Of a DNA stretch of 64,000 nt, positions 25,220 to 32,446 are shown one piece after another; position 1 is the stretch's first letter, and each line of letters begins with the position of its first letter. Origin of the DNA: Oscillibacter hominis (GTDB lineage Bacteria; Bacillota; Clostridia; Oscillospirales; Oscillospiraceae); the NCBI RefSeq assembly GCF_014334055.1, contig NZ_CP060490.1:1612001-1676000 (forward strand). Direction: 5' to 3'. The position numbers and the translations under genes are program-made. The notes under the pieces were generated by a model that did no database searches, was not told where the DNA came from, and worked only from the letters and a program-made list of their open reading frames with translations.

Positions 25220-26038
25220 TTGAAAATATTTGTCGTCAAACACAAAAACATCACACTGTTGGCCGGGCTGCTGGCCGCCTGCGCAATCTTCTATGCCGTC
25301 TCCTACCCGTCGGCGGTCGGGGCCTACGCCACTGACCGTCAGCTGCCCATCTACTGTGTGGAAAAGGATCAGAAGGTCTGCTCCATCAGCTTTGACGCCG
25401 CCTGGGGCAACGAGGACACCCAGACACTCATCGACATCCTGGAACAGTACAAGGTGAAGGCCACCTTTTTCGTGGTGGGCCAGTGGGTGGATAAGTACCC
25501 CGAATCCGTGAAGGCCCTGTCCGACGCCGGGCACGAGGTGATGAACCACTCAGCCACCCACGCCCACTACAACCAGCTCTCCGCCGATGAGATCACAGCC
25601 GACGTCAACACCTGCAACGACAAAGTGGAAGCAGTCACCGGCGTGCGCCCCACTTTGATCCGCTGCCCCTACGGGGAATACGACGACCACGTGGTCTCCG
25701 CCATCCGCTCCATCGGCATGGAGCCCATCCAGTGGGATGTGGACAGTCTGGACTGGAAAGAAATCCCCGCCTCCGAGATCACCCAGCGGGTCACCTCAAA
25801 GGTCCAGCCCGGCAGCATCGTGCTGTTCCACAACGCCGCCAAGCACACTCCGGAGGCGCTGCCCTCCATCCTGGAAAACCTGATCTCCCAGGGCTATACC
25901 ATCGTCCCCATCTCTCAGCTCATCATCAAGGGACAGTGCGGCACGGACTATACCATCGACCACACCGGCAAGCAGCTGGCCATCCAGGCCGCCCCGGAAG
26001 GCTCCGCCTCTTCCGCAGGCTCCTCCGCAAAGCAGTAG
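25220..26038 (+). CDS. Polysaccharide deacetylase (PdaB-like), membrane-anchored or secreted
   Basis: 272 residues with a TTG start behind GAGGAGGG. An N-terminal hydrophobic segment (residues 9-30) works as a signal or anchor. The NodB domain shows SFDAAWG (motif 1, with a single Asp as in sporulation PdaB where FDISWG occurs), NHSATHAHYNQL (motif 2 HxxxH), RCPYGEYDD (motif 3) and WDVDSLDW, plus LFHN. The known relative PdaB is needed for spore cortex modification in Bacillus, so a role in spore or wall peptidoglycan is plausible. A Ser/Ala-rich tail ends the protein. Confidence 0.85.
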   Translation: MKIFVVKHKNITLLAGLLAACAIFYAVSYPSAVGAYATDRQLPIYCVEKDQKVCSISFDAAWGNEDTQTLIDILEQYKVKATFFVVGQWVDKYPESVKALSDAGHEVMNHSATHAHYNQLSADEITADVNTCNDKVEAVTGVRPTLIRCPYGEYDDHVVSAIRSIGMEPIQWDVDSLDWKEIPASEITQRVTSKVQPGSIVLFHNAAKHTPEALPSILENLISQGYTIVPISQLIIKGQCGTDYTIDHTGKQLAIQAAPEGSASSAGSSAKQ

Positions 26039-26081
26039 GAAGCACAGCGCGCCAATTTTTGTTAAATATCCGGAAATTTTC

Positions 26082-26109
26082 TTGACATTCTATCGCTTTC
26101 CTCTAAAAT
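26082..26109 (+). promoter_or_regulatory. Promoter of the c-di-AMP receptor gene
   Basis: A perfect TTGACA (26082-26087), 16-base spacer and TAAAAT (26104-26109), about 60 bases before the start codon. Confidence 0.75.
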
Positions 26110-26170
26110 AAAACTATTAAGCACTGCGAACTACTTCCAACGGCCCATCTTATTTGCGAGGTGACATGCG

Positions 26171-26524
26171 ATGAATGAAAACGGAAATGACAAGCTGATC
26201 CTGGCTGTGCTGCAGGGGGACGACTACGCCGAGACCGTGGCGGAGCTGAACCGGAACGGGTTTTCCGCGACGCTGCTCAGTTCCACCGGCGGATTTCTAA
26301 AGAAAAAGAGCACCACTGTGATGATCGGCGTCCCCAGGGAGAAGCTGGAAGATGCACTGGCAATCCTCAAACGATGCGCTGGCCGGCGGAAGCGGACCAT
26401 CTACCGCGAGGTCACGGTGCCCCACACCGGAGAGCTGAGCGCCATGCCGCTGATCCCGGTGGATGTGGAGGTCGGAGGGGCCGCCGTGTTTGTACTGGAC
26501 ATTCAGCAGATGGAAAAATATTGA
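26171..26524 (+). CDS. darA: Cyclic-di-AMP receptor, DarA/PstA family (PII-like)
   Basis: 117 residues. The PII-like fold signature LILAVLQGDDYAETVAELNRNGF followed by LSSTGGFLKKKSTTVMIGV matches the DarA/PstA (DUF970) family, in which the TGGFL loop and the following residues bind c-di-AMP. Family length is about 110. The downstream partner of DarA is not generally established. It has its own promoter and terminator, and the next gene is a cation:proton antiporter; c-di-AMP commonly controls potassium and osmolyte transport, so the neighbourhood is suggestive only. The symbol reflects family membership. Confidence 0.85.
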   Translation: MNENGNDKLILAVLQGDDYAETVAELNRNGFSATLLSSTGGFLKKKSTTVMIGVPREKLEDALAILKRCAGRRKRTIYREVTVPHTGELSAMPLIPVDVEVGGAAVFVLDIQQMEKY

Positions 26525-26527
26525 TGG

Positions 26528-26563
26528 AAAAAGCCTGCGGGAAAATCCCGCAGGCTTTTTTTC
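26528..26563 (+). terminator. Terminator of the c-di-AMP receptor gene
   Basis: AAAAGCCTGCGGGA and TCCCGCAGGCTTTT form a long perfect stem with an AAA loop, ending in a T-run. It starts 4 bases after the stop codon. Confidence 0.94.
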
Positions 26564-26657
26564 TTAGATAGAACCGGCATCCCATACGCCCCAATGCCTC
26601 TATCATTTGTTAGCAATACTGTCCAATTTATCTGACTATTTTTATGCAATTTAACCA

Positions 26658-26685
26658 TTGCAAACCATGGTCAAATGACTATGAT
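26658..26685 (+). promoter_or_regulatory. Candidate promoter of the antiporter gene
   Basis: TTGCAA (26658-26663), 16-base spacer and TATGAT (26680-26685). Confidence 0.5.
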
Positions 26686-26743
26686 AGGAGAGGTTTGTAG
26701 ATTGGAAGGCGCTTCACGTCTCCCTACGGAAAGGGGTTTTGAT

Positions 26744-28036
26744 ATGTCGTATCACTATTTGTTGGACCTGGCTCTCATTATTCTCAGCACAAAGCTTTTG
26801 GGGTTGGTGACCCAGCGGATACAGATGCCCCAGGTGGTGGGCGCGCTGCTGGCGGGCCTGATTTTAGGCCCTGCCTGCCTGAACATACTGGGAGAGACGG
26901 CGTTTCTCACGCAGCTCTCAGAAATGGGCGTCATCGTCCTGATGTTCACCGCCGGCCTGGGGACAGACGTCCAGGAGCTCAAGCGCAGCGGCAAGGCGGG
27001 CTTCTTAGTGGCCCTGCTTGGCGTTCTGGTGCCGCTGGTGATGGGCACCTGCCTTGCCTGGCTGGCCGGGCGGACCGGAATGATCGATTATGGCGGCTTC
27101 TTGGAGGCTGTGTTTGTGGGCACCATCCTTACCGCCACCTCGGTGAGCATTACGGTGGAGACCCTCCGTGAGCTGGGAAAGCTGGAGACCACGGTGGGCA
27201 ACACCATTCTTGCAGCCGCGCTGATCGACGATGTCCTGGGCTTGATCGCCCTGACTCTGGTCAGCTCCCTGGCTGGCAGCGGGGAGCGCATTTCCCTGGT
27301 CCTTTTGAAAATCCTGCTGTTTTTTGTGTTCGTGGCGGTGGCCAGCCTGGTGGTGCTGTGGTTTTTCCGCTGGCTGGTATTCTGCGGAAAGGGTCAGAAC
27401 CTCCGCCGCTATCCGGTTTTGGCCTTTGTCCTGTGCCTTCTGATGGCCTATTGCTCTGAGGAGTTTTTTGGCGTGGCGGATATCACCGGCGCCTACGCAG
27501 CGGGATTGATGATCTCCTGCACGCCAAAGGCCAAATACATTGAGTCCAAATTTGAGCCGCTGTCCTACCTGCTGCTCACCCCGGTCTTTTTCGCCAGCAT
27601 CGGCATCAACGTGGAGCTGCCGCGGATGGATGGTTCGCTGATCCTGTTCTCGCTGCTGCTGTTGGTTGTCTCGGTCCTCTCCAAGTTGGCGGGCTGCGGG
27701 CTGGGCGCCCGTTTTTGCCGGTTTGACAAGCGGGAGAGCATGCAGGTGGGCGTGGGCATGGTATGCCGCGGCGAGGTGGCCCTGATTGTGGCAAACCGGG
27801 GCCTTGCCTTGGGCGTGCTCAGCTCCGCCATGATGACGCCTGTGATCATCACGGTGATCGGCGGCACCATTTTGACGCCGGTGCTGCTGAAACTGGCCTT
27901 CCAGTCTCCCTCCAAGCCGGAGGCCAGCTCCCTGCTGGATCACTACCAGGAGACGGAGCAGTTGGACTATGTGTCTGAACAGCTGTTGGAGGAAAACCGG
28001 AAGGGACTGGAGAGCGGCCGTAAGCAGCCCGATTGA
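26744..28036 (+). CDS. CPA2-type cation:proton antiporter (KefB/NapA-like)
   Basis: 430 residues with about 12 membrane helices. Family features: RIQMPQVVGALLAGLILGPA at helix 1-2, FTAGLGTDVQELKRSGKAG, and the ion-site region in AAALIDDVLGLIALTL with adjacent Asp residues (DD, NapA-like and so possibly electrogenic Na/H exchange). The C-terminal charged tail is short and lacks a TrkA-N/RCK domain. The start is the ATG at 26744 behind AAAGGGG; the frame stays open further upstream. The substrate, Na or K, is uncertain. Confidence 0.85.
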   Translation: MSYHYLLDLALIILSTKLLGLVTQRIQMPQVVGALLAGLILGPACLNILGETAFLTQLSEMGVIVLMFTAGLGTDVQELKRSGKAGFLVALLGVLVPLVMGTCLAWLAGRTGMIDYGGFLEAVFVGTILTATSVSITVETLRELGKLETTVGNTILAAALIDDVLGLIALTLVSSLAGSGERISLVLLKILLFFVFVAVASLVVLWFFRWLVFCGKGQNLRRYPVLAFVLCLLMAYCSEEFFGVADITGAYAAGLMISCTPKAKYIESKFEPLSYLLLTPVFFASIGINVELPRMDGSLILFSLLLLVVSVLSKLAGCGLGARFCRFDKRESMQVGVGMVCRGEVALIVANRGLALGVLSSAMMTPVIITVIGGTILTPVLLKLAFQSPSKPEASSLLDHYQETEQLDYVSEQLLEENRKGLESGRKQPD

Positions 28037-28088
28037 TCAGGCTCACTTTGTGGCATCATAGAGTATCCATCAGAAGGGAGTGCTGCAA

Positions 28089-28127
28089 TTGCACCGCATT
28101 TTATTTGTCTGCCACGGCAGAATATGA
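28089..28127 (+). pseudogene. Severed 5' end of the LMW phosphotyrosine phosphatase gene (left junction)
   Basis: Behind AGAAGGGAG, a TTG start opens the frame LHRILFVCHGRI and then meets TGA. ILFVCHG is the start of the P-loop of the phosphatase whose complete gene now begins at 38142. The host frame is interrupted after the GGC codon by the element. The stub therefore encodes only 12 codons and marks the original promoter and leader of the phosphatase. Confidence 0.8.
28098..28119 (+). other. attL of the integrative element
   Basis: Left copy of the direct repeat at the junction. The perfectly shared core is TGCCACGGCA (28110-28119). Including the upstream codons for I-L-F-V-C-H-G, left and right copies differ only at third codon positions (ATT/ATC, TTT/TTC, GTC/GTT). 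Confidence 0.8.
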
Positions 28128-28180
28128 ACATAATCCCTCAAAGCCTTGGTATTACTTGAAAAAATCCCTTGATACATACG

Positions 28181-28201
28181 GATTTACACATGATTTACAC
28201 A
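28181..28201 (+). repeat. Left arm-type integrase repeats
   Basis: Two copies of GATTTACACA at 28181 and 28192, 11 bases apart. The same pair occurs at the right end (38007 and 38018) in the same orientation and spacing, as expected for arm sites bound by the N-terminal domain of a Tn916-type integrase. Confidence 0.7.
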
Positions 28202-28235
28202 CTTTGCGCTTGATATGGGTATATATTCAGAAAAG

Positions 28236-28267
28236 ACCGCCTTGCTTGGAAAGCACGGCGGTTCTTT
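28236..28267. terminator. Terminator downstream of the beta-helix/SLH gene
   Basis: ACCGCCTTGCTT and AAGCACGGCGGT form a 12-bp stem with one mismatch and a 3-base loop. T-rich tracts follow on both strands (TTCTTTTT on plus, TCTTTTC on minus). Confidence 0.75.
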
Positions 28268-28275
28268 TTCATATG

Positions 28276-29973
28276 TTACTGTTTGCAGCGTTCAAAGATT
28301 GAATTAACCAGTTCAACAACTTCACCGCGCGTTACGATGCGGTCAGGCTGGACGGATGCAGCGTCTTGAATCCAGCCATAGGCAGCAGCGGTTACAATGT
28401 TCTTGTAAGCCCAATGTGCGGCATAGGGAACGTCAGGCATGGGTGCAGTTTTAGCGTCCACAAAGCGTGTCAGGATGGCGATAAGCTGTCCGTAGGTTAA
28501 GTTATCATTTGGACGGAAGAAGCCGTTACAGCCATTCAGAACGCCTACAGACGCGAATACAGAAACAGCATCGCGATACCATGAATCGTTGGGAACGTCC
28601 GTAAAAACGCTTGTACTGCCCGCCAAAGCAGCCTTGCTGTCATCAGTCAGAGAACGATAGAGCAGCACGGCAAACTGCGCTCTTGTGATAGGGTCATTTT
28701 CATGTAACTGTCCATCGCCATAGCCTGCAAGCACAAAAGGTTTGTCAGAGTCAAGTTCTGCGTTACCAGCGCATAGTTTTACCGTTTCATCCTTTTGCGG
28801 GGTCATGCTTGGCGTGGAATGATGGTGCCCAGAATGAGAGGGGCGCGTAGGCGCTGGCGCTGTTTCTTCGGGAAGTTCCGGTTGTTCGGGTTCTTTGGGG
28901 AGGTCAGATGCAAAGACAAACTTTGCGCCAAAATCAGGGCTGTCGATTTCACAGTCAATGACTTCACCGATGAAAACGGCGTTTGTGCTTGCGTCAAAGC
29001 GATTTCCCATATAGTCTTTATAGAATCCGATGGGCTGATTTTCGGTATAGATGCTATCCATACTTTCGGTGTAACTCATGCTGAATGGTATTCTTGTTGC
29101 AACGCGCACATCATCAGCGCCGTTTTTGCCAATGTTCCCATAGATGGCGGTATCAATAATATTGGTGTCTCCATCAATGGCAACACCACCGCCTAAAGTT
29201 GCAACATTCTCTGTAATGGTGCAGGAGGTTATATTGGCAGTCCCCGTTACCTGAAGCCCACCACCAACATATGCGTCTGTTGTTTCATATGCTGCTTGGT
29301 TTTTGCTGATAGTGCAATCTGTAATTTTAAGTGTGCCTTGACAGGTGATTGCGCCGCCGCAACCAGTTGATTTGTTATTACAAAATGCTGATTTGCACAT
29401 ATTGATAGACGATGCTCTACTTATCCATATTGCGCCCGCACGATTTCCTTGGTTATTTTCAAAATGACAATTTTCAATTTGGGCGGCAGTTGCAAATAGT
29501 GATATGGGAACCCAGTTTGACGAAACGTTTTTAACGGTGACATTCAGCAGCGAGAGGTTCGTTTTTATTTCACCTGTATTATACTTATTTACATCAATGG
29601 CGGCACTACACGGATAATTCATGCCGTCCAGAATGATGTTTTGAAATACAATGCTGTTGACGTTATCTCCATAAATGCTGAAATATGTATTTATAGTTTC
29701 GTCCAACGGTACGACTGTGATTTGCTTTTCGGTATCGCCAACTATGCAGTTTTCGATGATGTTTATTCCGCTACTGAGAGCGATGGTATCTCCATCCTTG
29801 GCGGCAGCAATCGCGGCTTGCAATTCCTCCAAAGATGAAACGACTACGGGCGTTTCAGATTGAGAATCATCGGGAGATTCTTCATCTTCTGTTGCAAGCG
29901 CAGTTGTTGAGAACAGGGAAAAGAGCAGTAAACAGGAAAGCAGCGCGGAGAGCAAGCGGTTTCTTCTTTTCAT
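28276..29973 (-). CDS. Secreted parallel beta-helix protein with C-terminal SLH domains
   Basis: 565 residues. A signal peptide (residues 1-27, ending TTALAT) is followed by an acidic stretch, then about 250 residues of right-handed beta-helix repeats (recurrent N/C-rich turns such as VTVKNVSS, ITDCTISKNQAAY, ITSCTITENVATLGGGV). A Pro/His-rich linker (about 375-400) leads to three SLH units (RAQFAVLLYRSL; FTDVPNDSWYRDAVSVFA; HWAYKNIVTAAAYGWIQD). SLH domains bind pyruvylated secondary wall polymer, so it is a wall-displayed protein, perhaps for glycan or host-surface contact. It is cargo on the element, 18 bases downstream of an XRE repressor gene that may control it. Confidence 0.85.
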   Translation of the reverse strand: MKRRNRLLSALLSCLLLFSLFSTTALATEDEESPDDSQSETPVVVSSLEELQAAIAAAKDGDTIALSSGINIIENCIVGDTEKQITVVPLDETINTYFSIYGDNVNSIVFQNIILDGMNYPCSAAIDVNKYNTGEIKTNLSLLNVTVKNVSSNWVPISLFATAAQIENCHFENNQGNRAGAIWISRASSINMCKSAFCNNKSTGCGGAITCQGTLKITDCTISKNQAAYETTDAYVGGGLQVTGTANITSCTITENVATLGGGVAIDGDTNIIDTAIYGNIGKNGADDVRVATRIPFSMSYTESMDSIYTENQPIGFYKDYMGNRFDASTNAVFIGEVIDCEIDSPDFGAKFVFASDLPKEPEQPELPEETAPAPTRPSHSGHHHSTPSMTPQKDETVKLCAGNAELDSDKPFVLAGYGDGQLHENDPITRAQFAVLLYRSLTDDSKAALAGSTSVFTDVPNDSWYRDAVSVFASVGVLNGCNGFFRPNDNLTYGQLIAILTRFVDAKTAPMPDVPYAAHWAYKNIVTAAAYGWIQDAASVQPDRIVTRGEVVELVNSIFERCKQ

Positions 29974-29991
29974 GGGTGCAGCGACCTTTCT

Positions 29992-30279
29992 TTATTTTTT
30001 GGAGCGCAGCAAGCCGACCATGTTTACAATCGCCGCAATTTCCTGTTCATTTAACCCCGAAACGTCCACAAAGGAGCGGCGATTTCCGCATAACAGGTAG
30101 TCCGTTGTAACGCCGTAGAGCCGAGCCAGTGCAATAATGATTTCCGGACTTGGCTGACGCATTTCATTCTCATAGAGCGAGACAACCGAGCGGGTCACGC
30201 CGATAGCGGCAGCAACCTCCGTTTGGGTCAATCCCCGTTGATTCCGTAATTGTTTCAGCCGAGCGGCAAAACAGGTCAT
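29992..30279 (-). CDS. XRE family HTH repressor 1
   Basis: 95 residues. A HTH_3 motif covers residues 5-60 (LKQLRNQRGLTQTEVAAAIGVTRSVVSLYENEMRQPSPEII), followed by GVTTDYLL and a short C-terminal tail. The ATG at 30279 follows AGGAGG at 12 bases; upstream frame extensions lack a start with a site. It is a paralogue of the neighbouring XRE protein (shared GVTTDYLL and a DVS-L tail). Its upstream DNA has TACCGCAAACGG, similar to the operator of the second gene. It probably acts as a repressor of itself and possibly of the SLH gene just downstream. Confidence 0.85.
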   Translation of the reverse strand: MTCFAARLKQLRNQRGLTQTEVAAAIGVTRSVVSLYENEMRQPSPEIIIALARLYGVTTDYLLCGNRRSFVDVSGLNEQEIAAIVNMVGLLRSKK

Positions 30280-30303
30280 AACAAGTACAATCCTCCTAAA
30301 TTC

Positions 30304-30315
30304 TACCGCAAACGG
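30304..30315 (-). promoter_or_regulatory. Candidate XRE operator 1
   Basis: TACCGCAAACGG lies 25 bases upstream of the first XRE gene and shares TACCGCAAA with the inverted repeat upstream of the second XRE gene. Confidence 0.4.
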
Positions 30316-30350
30316 CGTTACTCTTGGTGTCGCGTTATGCTGCAAATTGC

Positions 30351-30380
30351 AACAAAAAAGGACGGGCAGAAACCCGTCCA
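30351..30380 (-). terminator. Distal terminator-like hairpin after the second XRE gene
   Basis: GGACGGG (30360-30366) pairs with CCCGTCC (30373-30379), followed on the minus strand by TTTTTTG. It lies 85 bases after the stop codon. Confidence 0.75.
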
Positions 30381-30429
30381 GCGCCGCTTGGTACTCTATC
30401 CGATTACGGAAAATGAATACAAAAATGAA

Positions 30430-30466
30430 ACCACCGCAGCGGGTGAATCGCCCAGCCTACGGTGGT
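30430..30466 (-). terminator. Proximal hairpin after the second XRE gene
   Basis: ACCACCG and CGGTGGT flank an inner GGG/CCC pairing. The hairpin starts at the stop codon and is followed on the minus strand by TTTCATTTTTG. It works in tandem with the hairpin at 30351-30380. Confidence 0.65.
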
Positions 30467-30765
30467 TATTCTTTTCCGACTTTCTTAAACTCCGTTATGA
30501 TGCGATGCAGCGTATCAATCTGACTGTCGGACAGTTCGGAAACATCAATCGTCTTTCCTCCGGTCACGCCGAGCAGATAGTCCGTTGTAACACCGAAGTA
30601 TGCGGCAATCCGAATCAGAACGTCGAATGTTGGATAGCCAAGACCATTTTCGTATTTGCTGACAACCGCTTTGGAAAGACCGACCTTTGCGCCAAGTTCC
30701 TGTTGCGTGAGGTCACGGGCAGTTCGGAGCTTTTTAAGATTTTCTCCAAATTCAGAGTAATACAT
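30466..30765 (-). CDS. XRE family HTH repressor 2
   Basis: 99 residues. A HTH_3 domain (LKKLRTARDLTQQELGAKVGLSKAVVSKYENGLGYPTFDVL) is followed by GVTTDYLLGVTGG and a tail starting IDVSELSDSQID. ATG 30765 starts MYYSEFGENLKKLR, the usual N-terminus of the family; the frame extension upstream to 30828 is unlikely. It is divergent from the SLOG operon, with a perfect TACCG/CGGTA inverted repeat in the gap, so it is the likely repressor of both sides. Confidence 0.85.
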   Translation of the reverse strand: MYYSEFGENLKKLRTARDLTQQELGAKVGLSKAVVSKYENGLGYPTFDVLIRIAAYFGVTTDYLLGVTGGKTIDVSELSDSQIDTLHRIITEFKKVGKE

Positions 30766-30789
30766 AGCATCACCGCCTTGCGGATAGTT

Positions 30790-30805
30790 TACCGCAAAAA
30801 CGGTA
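30790..30805. promoter_or_regulatory. Candidate XRE operator 2
   Basis: TACCG-CAAAAA-CGGTA is a perfect 5-bp inverted repeat with a 6-base spacer, 24 bases upstream of the second XRE gene and 30 bases upstream of the -35 of the SLOG operon promoter. Confidence 0.55.
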
Positions 30806-30835
30806 TATAAATCATAGACTACAATCAACGATATA

Positions 30836-30864
30836 TTGATTTAAGAAAAGAAGTGTAGTAAAAT
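30836..30864 (+). promoter_or_regulatory. Promoter of the SLOG operon
   Basis: TTGATT (30836-30841), a 17-base spacer and TAAAAT (30859-30864), 43 bases before the GTG start of the SLOG gene. Confidence 0.7.
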
Positions 30865-30906
30865 GGCGGTAAGCATGAGACTTTTGAACGTTAGGGGTGC
30901 TGCGTT

Positions 30907-31353
30907 GTGCGAGTTTGTACCTTTTGCGGTCACAGTAAAATATATTCCCCGTATGAGGATATAAAGGTAGCAACGCGGCAAATTGTGTCGGGCTTGATTC
31001 AAGATGGCTACGATTATTTTCTTGTTGGAAACTACGGACAGTTTGACAGGTTAGCAGCGTCAGTGTGCTTGACACTAAAGCGGGGATATCCGTCTATCGG
31101 GGTCAACCTCGTTGTGCCTTACTATCAGCCGCAACTGGACAGCTACGAAAAAGAATACCGCGCACGGTTCGATGATGTTATTGTCCCAGCTTTGGAAAGT
31201 ACGCCCTATCAGTACCGTATTGTCCGTGCAAATGAGTATATGGTAGACCGCGCTGATACTATCATCGCATATGTAAATACGTCCACAGGCGGGGCAGCAA
31301 AGACGCTCGCCTATGCGGAGCGGAAGAAGAAACGGATTATACGGATAAAATAG
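30907..31353 (+). CDS. SLOG (Rossmann-like nucleotide-sensing) family protein
   Basis: 148 residues with a GTG start behind AGGGGTG. It begins RVCTFCGHSKIY, has DYFLVGNYGQFDRLAA after the first helix, and ends DTIIAYVNTSTGGAAKTLAYAERKKKRI, the glycine-rich nucleotide-contact pattern of the SLOG/YpsA-like group. SLOG proteins bind nucleotide derivatives and appear both as metabolic enzymes (LOG) and as sensors in defence or conflict systems. It is the first gene of a three-gene operon with two unrecognised partners on a mobile element. Function is unknown. Confidence 0.7.
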   Translation: MRVCTFCGHSKIYSPYEDIKVATRQIVSGLIQDGYDYFLVGNYGQFDRLAASVCLTLKRGYPSIGVNLVVPYYQPQLDSYEKEYRARFDDVIVPALESTPYQYRIVRANEYMVDRADTIIAYVNTSTGGAAKTLAYAERKKKRIIRIK

Positions 31354-31367
31354 AAAGGGTAGGTTTT

Positions 31368-31727
31368 ATGGACGAGCTGTTTGAATCCTTTGACGCTTGG
31401 ATTGAAGATGTCGGACAGGAGATATTGGACGAAGAAAATAAACCGATGCTACTTAACCCCGCAAGACTAACGCAGATGCAATTTGTGTATGCAGTATTGA
31501 AAAAATACGCGCTTGCCAACGATGCGATAGTGACGTACAAGCTGAATGAACCGTTTACAAGTATGGGTAGCGTTACGATTGAGGGCGAGGATTTTATCTT
31601 GAACAGTCCAAAGTGGTTTGCAAGAGCAGCAGAAATGGCAAGTAACGTAGAGATTTACACCTTAGAGAATGAAAATATCCGTATCACATTTACTTTCCAT
31701 GAATATGCGAAGCCGATAGAATCATAG
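31368..31727 (+). CDS. Hypothetical acidic protein, second gene of the SLOG operon
   Basis: 119 residues, acidic, no membrane segment and no family recognised. The N-terminal 40 residues are helical (LFESFDAWIEDVGQEILDEE); the rest looks mixed alpha/beta (VTIEGEDFILNS, NVEIYTLENENIRITFTFHE). The site GAAAGGGTAGG precedes the ATG. It starts 14 bases after the SLOG stop codon, so it is translated from the same message and probably works with it. Confidence 0.65.
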   Translation: MDELFESFDAWIEDVGQEILDEENKPMLLNPARLTQMQFVYAVLKKYALANDAIVTYKLNEPFTSMGSVTIEGEDFILNSPKWFARAAEMASNVEIYTLENENIRITFTFHEYAKPIES

Positions 31728-31743
31728 GCTTTGGAGTGAGATT

Positions 31744-32331
31744 ATGGAACTTGTAATTGCTGTAATACTTGTAATTATCCTATTTGTTAAAATTAACTCA
31801 GATAAAGAAGCAAAAAGGAGCGCTTGCGAAAGATTCGATGAAAAACAGCGGAAAATATCTGAATGGAAAGCAAGAGTAACAGACAGGAATCTTGAACGGC
31901 AGCTTAAAGCCTTTATTCAGAATCCAGAAAATAAAGAGACTGTTTCTATGACGGTTTCGCCTGTGTATGACAGCATTTGGCGAGATAAGGATTTTTCTGA
32001 TTTGTTTCCTAAAGACCGTTGGTGCAGGCGCAAAGATGATTGGACATTGGAGTATCACGAACAGGTTCAGCGTGAATTATGCAAAATGAATACAGAAAAT
32101 GCACTCAGGATTATGATGGCAAAGCGCGGTAAGATTTTGGATTACGACGCAGATAGAAGTTCATCATATAGCCAGAATGTAATGGCGAGCGGCATTTCTG
32201 CGGATTCCCCACTAACGGCGTATGTCCTTATTTGGTGCGCAAAAGAGTTGGAAAAGCAAGGCATAGGCAATCGGTTTGTTGTTCCGTCAATCGGAAAATA
32301 TGGTGCGGGAGGCTTGCATTGGGAACTATGA
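31744..32331 (+). CDS. Hypothetical membrane-anchored protein, third gene of the SLOG operon
   Basis: 195 residues. One N-terminal hydrophobic helix (ELVIAVILVIILFVKI) is followed by a basic, helical body of about 175 residues ending AGGLHWEL. No catalytic motif was recognised. It sits 16 bases behind the second gene and before a terminator, completing the operon. With a single membrane helix and a long soluble region it could be a membrane effector or receptor for the SLOG protein, which is inference. Confidence 0.65.
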   Translation: MELVIAVILVIILFVKINSDKEAKRSACERFDEKQRKISEWKARVTDRNLERQLKAFIQNPENKETVSMTVSPVYDSIWRDKDFSDLFPKDRWCRRKDDWTLEYHEQVQRELCKMNTENALRIMMAKRGKILDYDADRSSSYSQNVMASGISADSPLTAYVLIWCAKELEKQGIGNRFVVPSIGKYGAGGLHWEL

Positions 32332-32414
32332 TATAGGCAAGGAGTGGTGTCCTTGTTTATATACGGGGGCATTGGTGTTCGCCCCCCACAATTCCTTTCT
32401 GCTATCTGGCAGAG

Positions 32415-32446
32415 AAAACGGGCAGGATTTTTCCTGCCCGTTTTTC
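32415..32446. terminator. Bidirectional terminator between the SLOG operon and the short recombinase
   Basis: AAAACGGGCAGGA and TCCTGCCCGTTTT form a long perfect stem with a TTTT-rich loop, flanked by A and T runs, serving both converging units. Confidence 0.92.
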
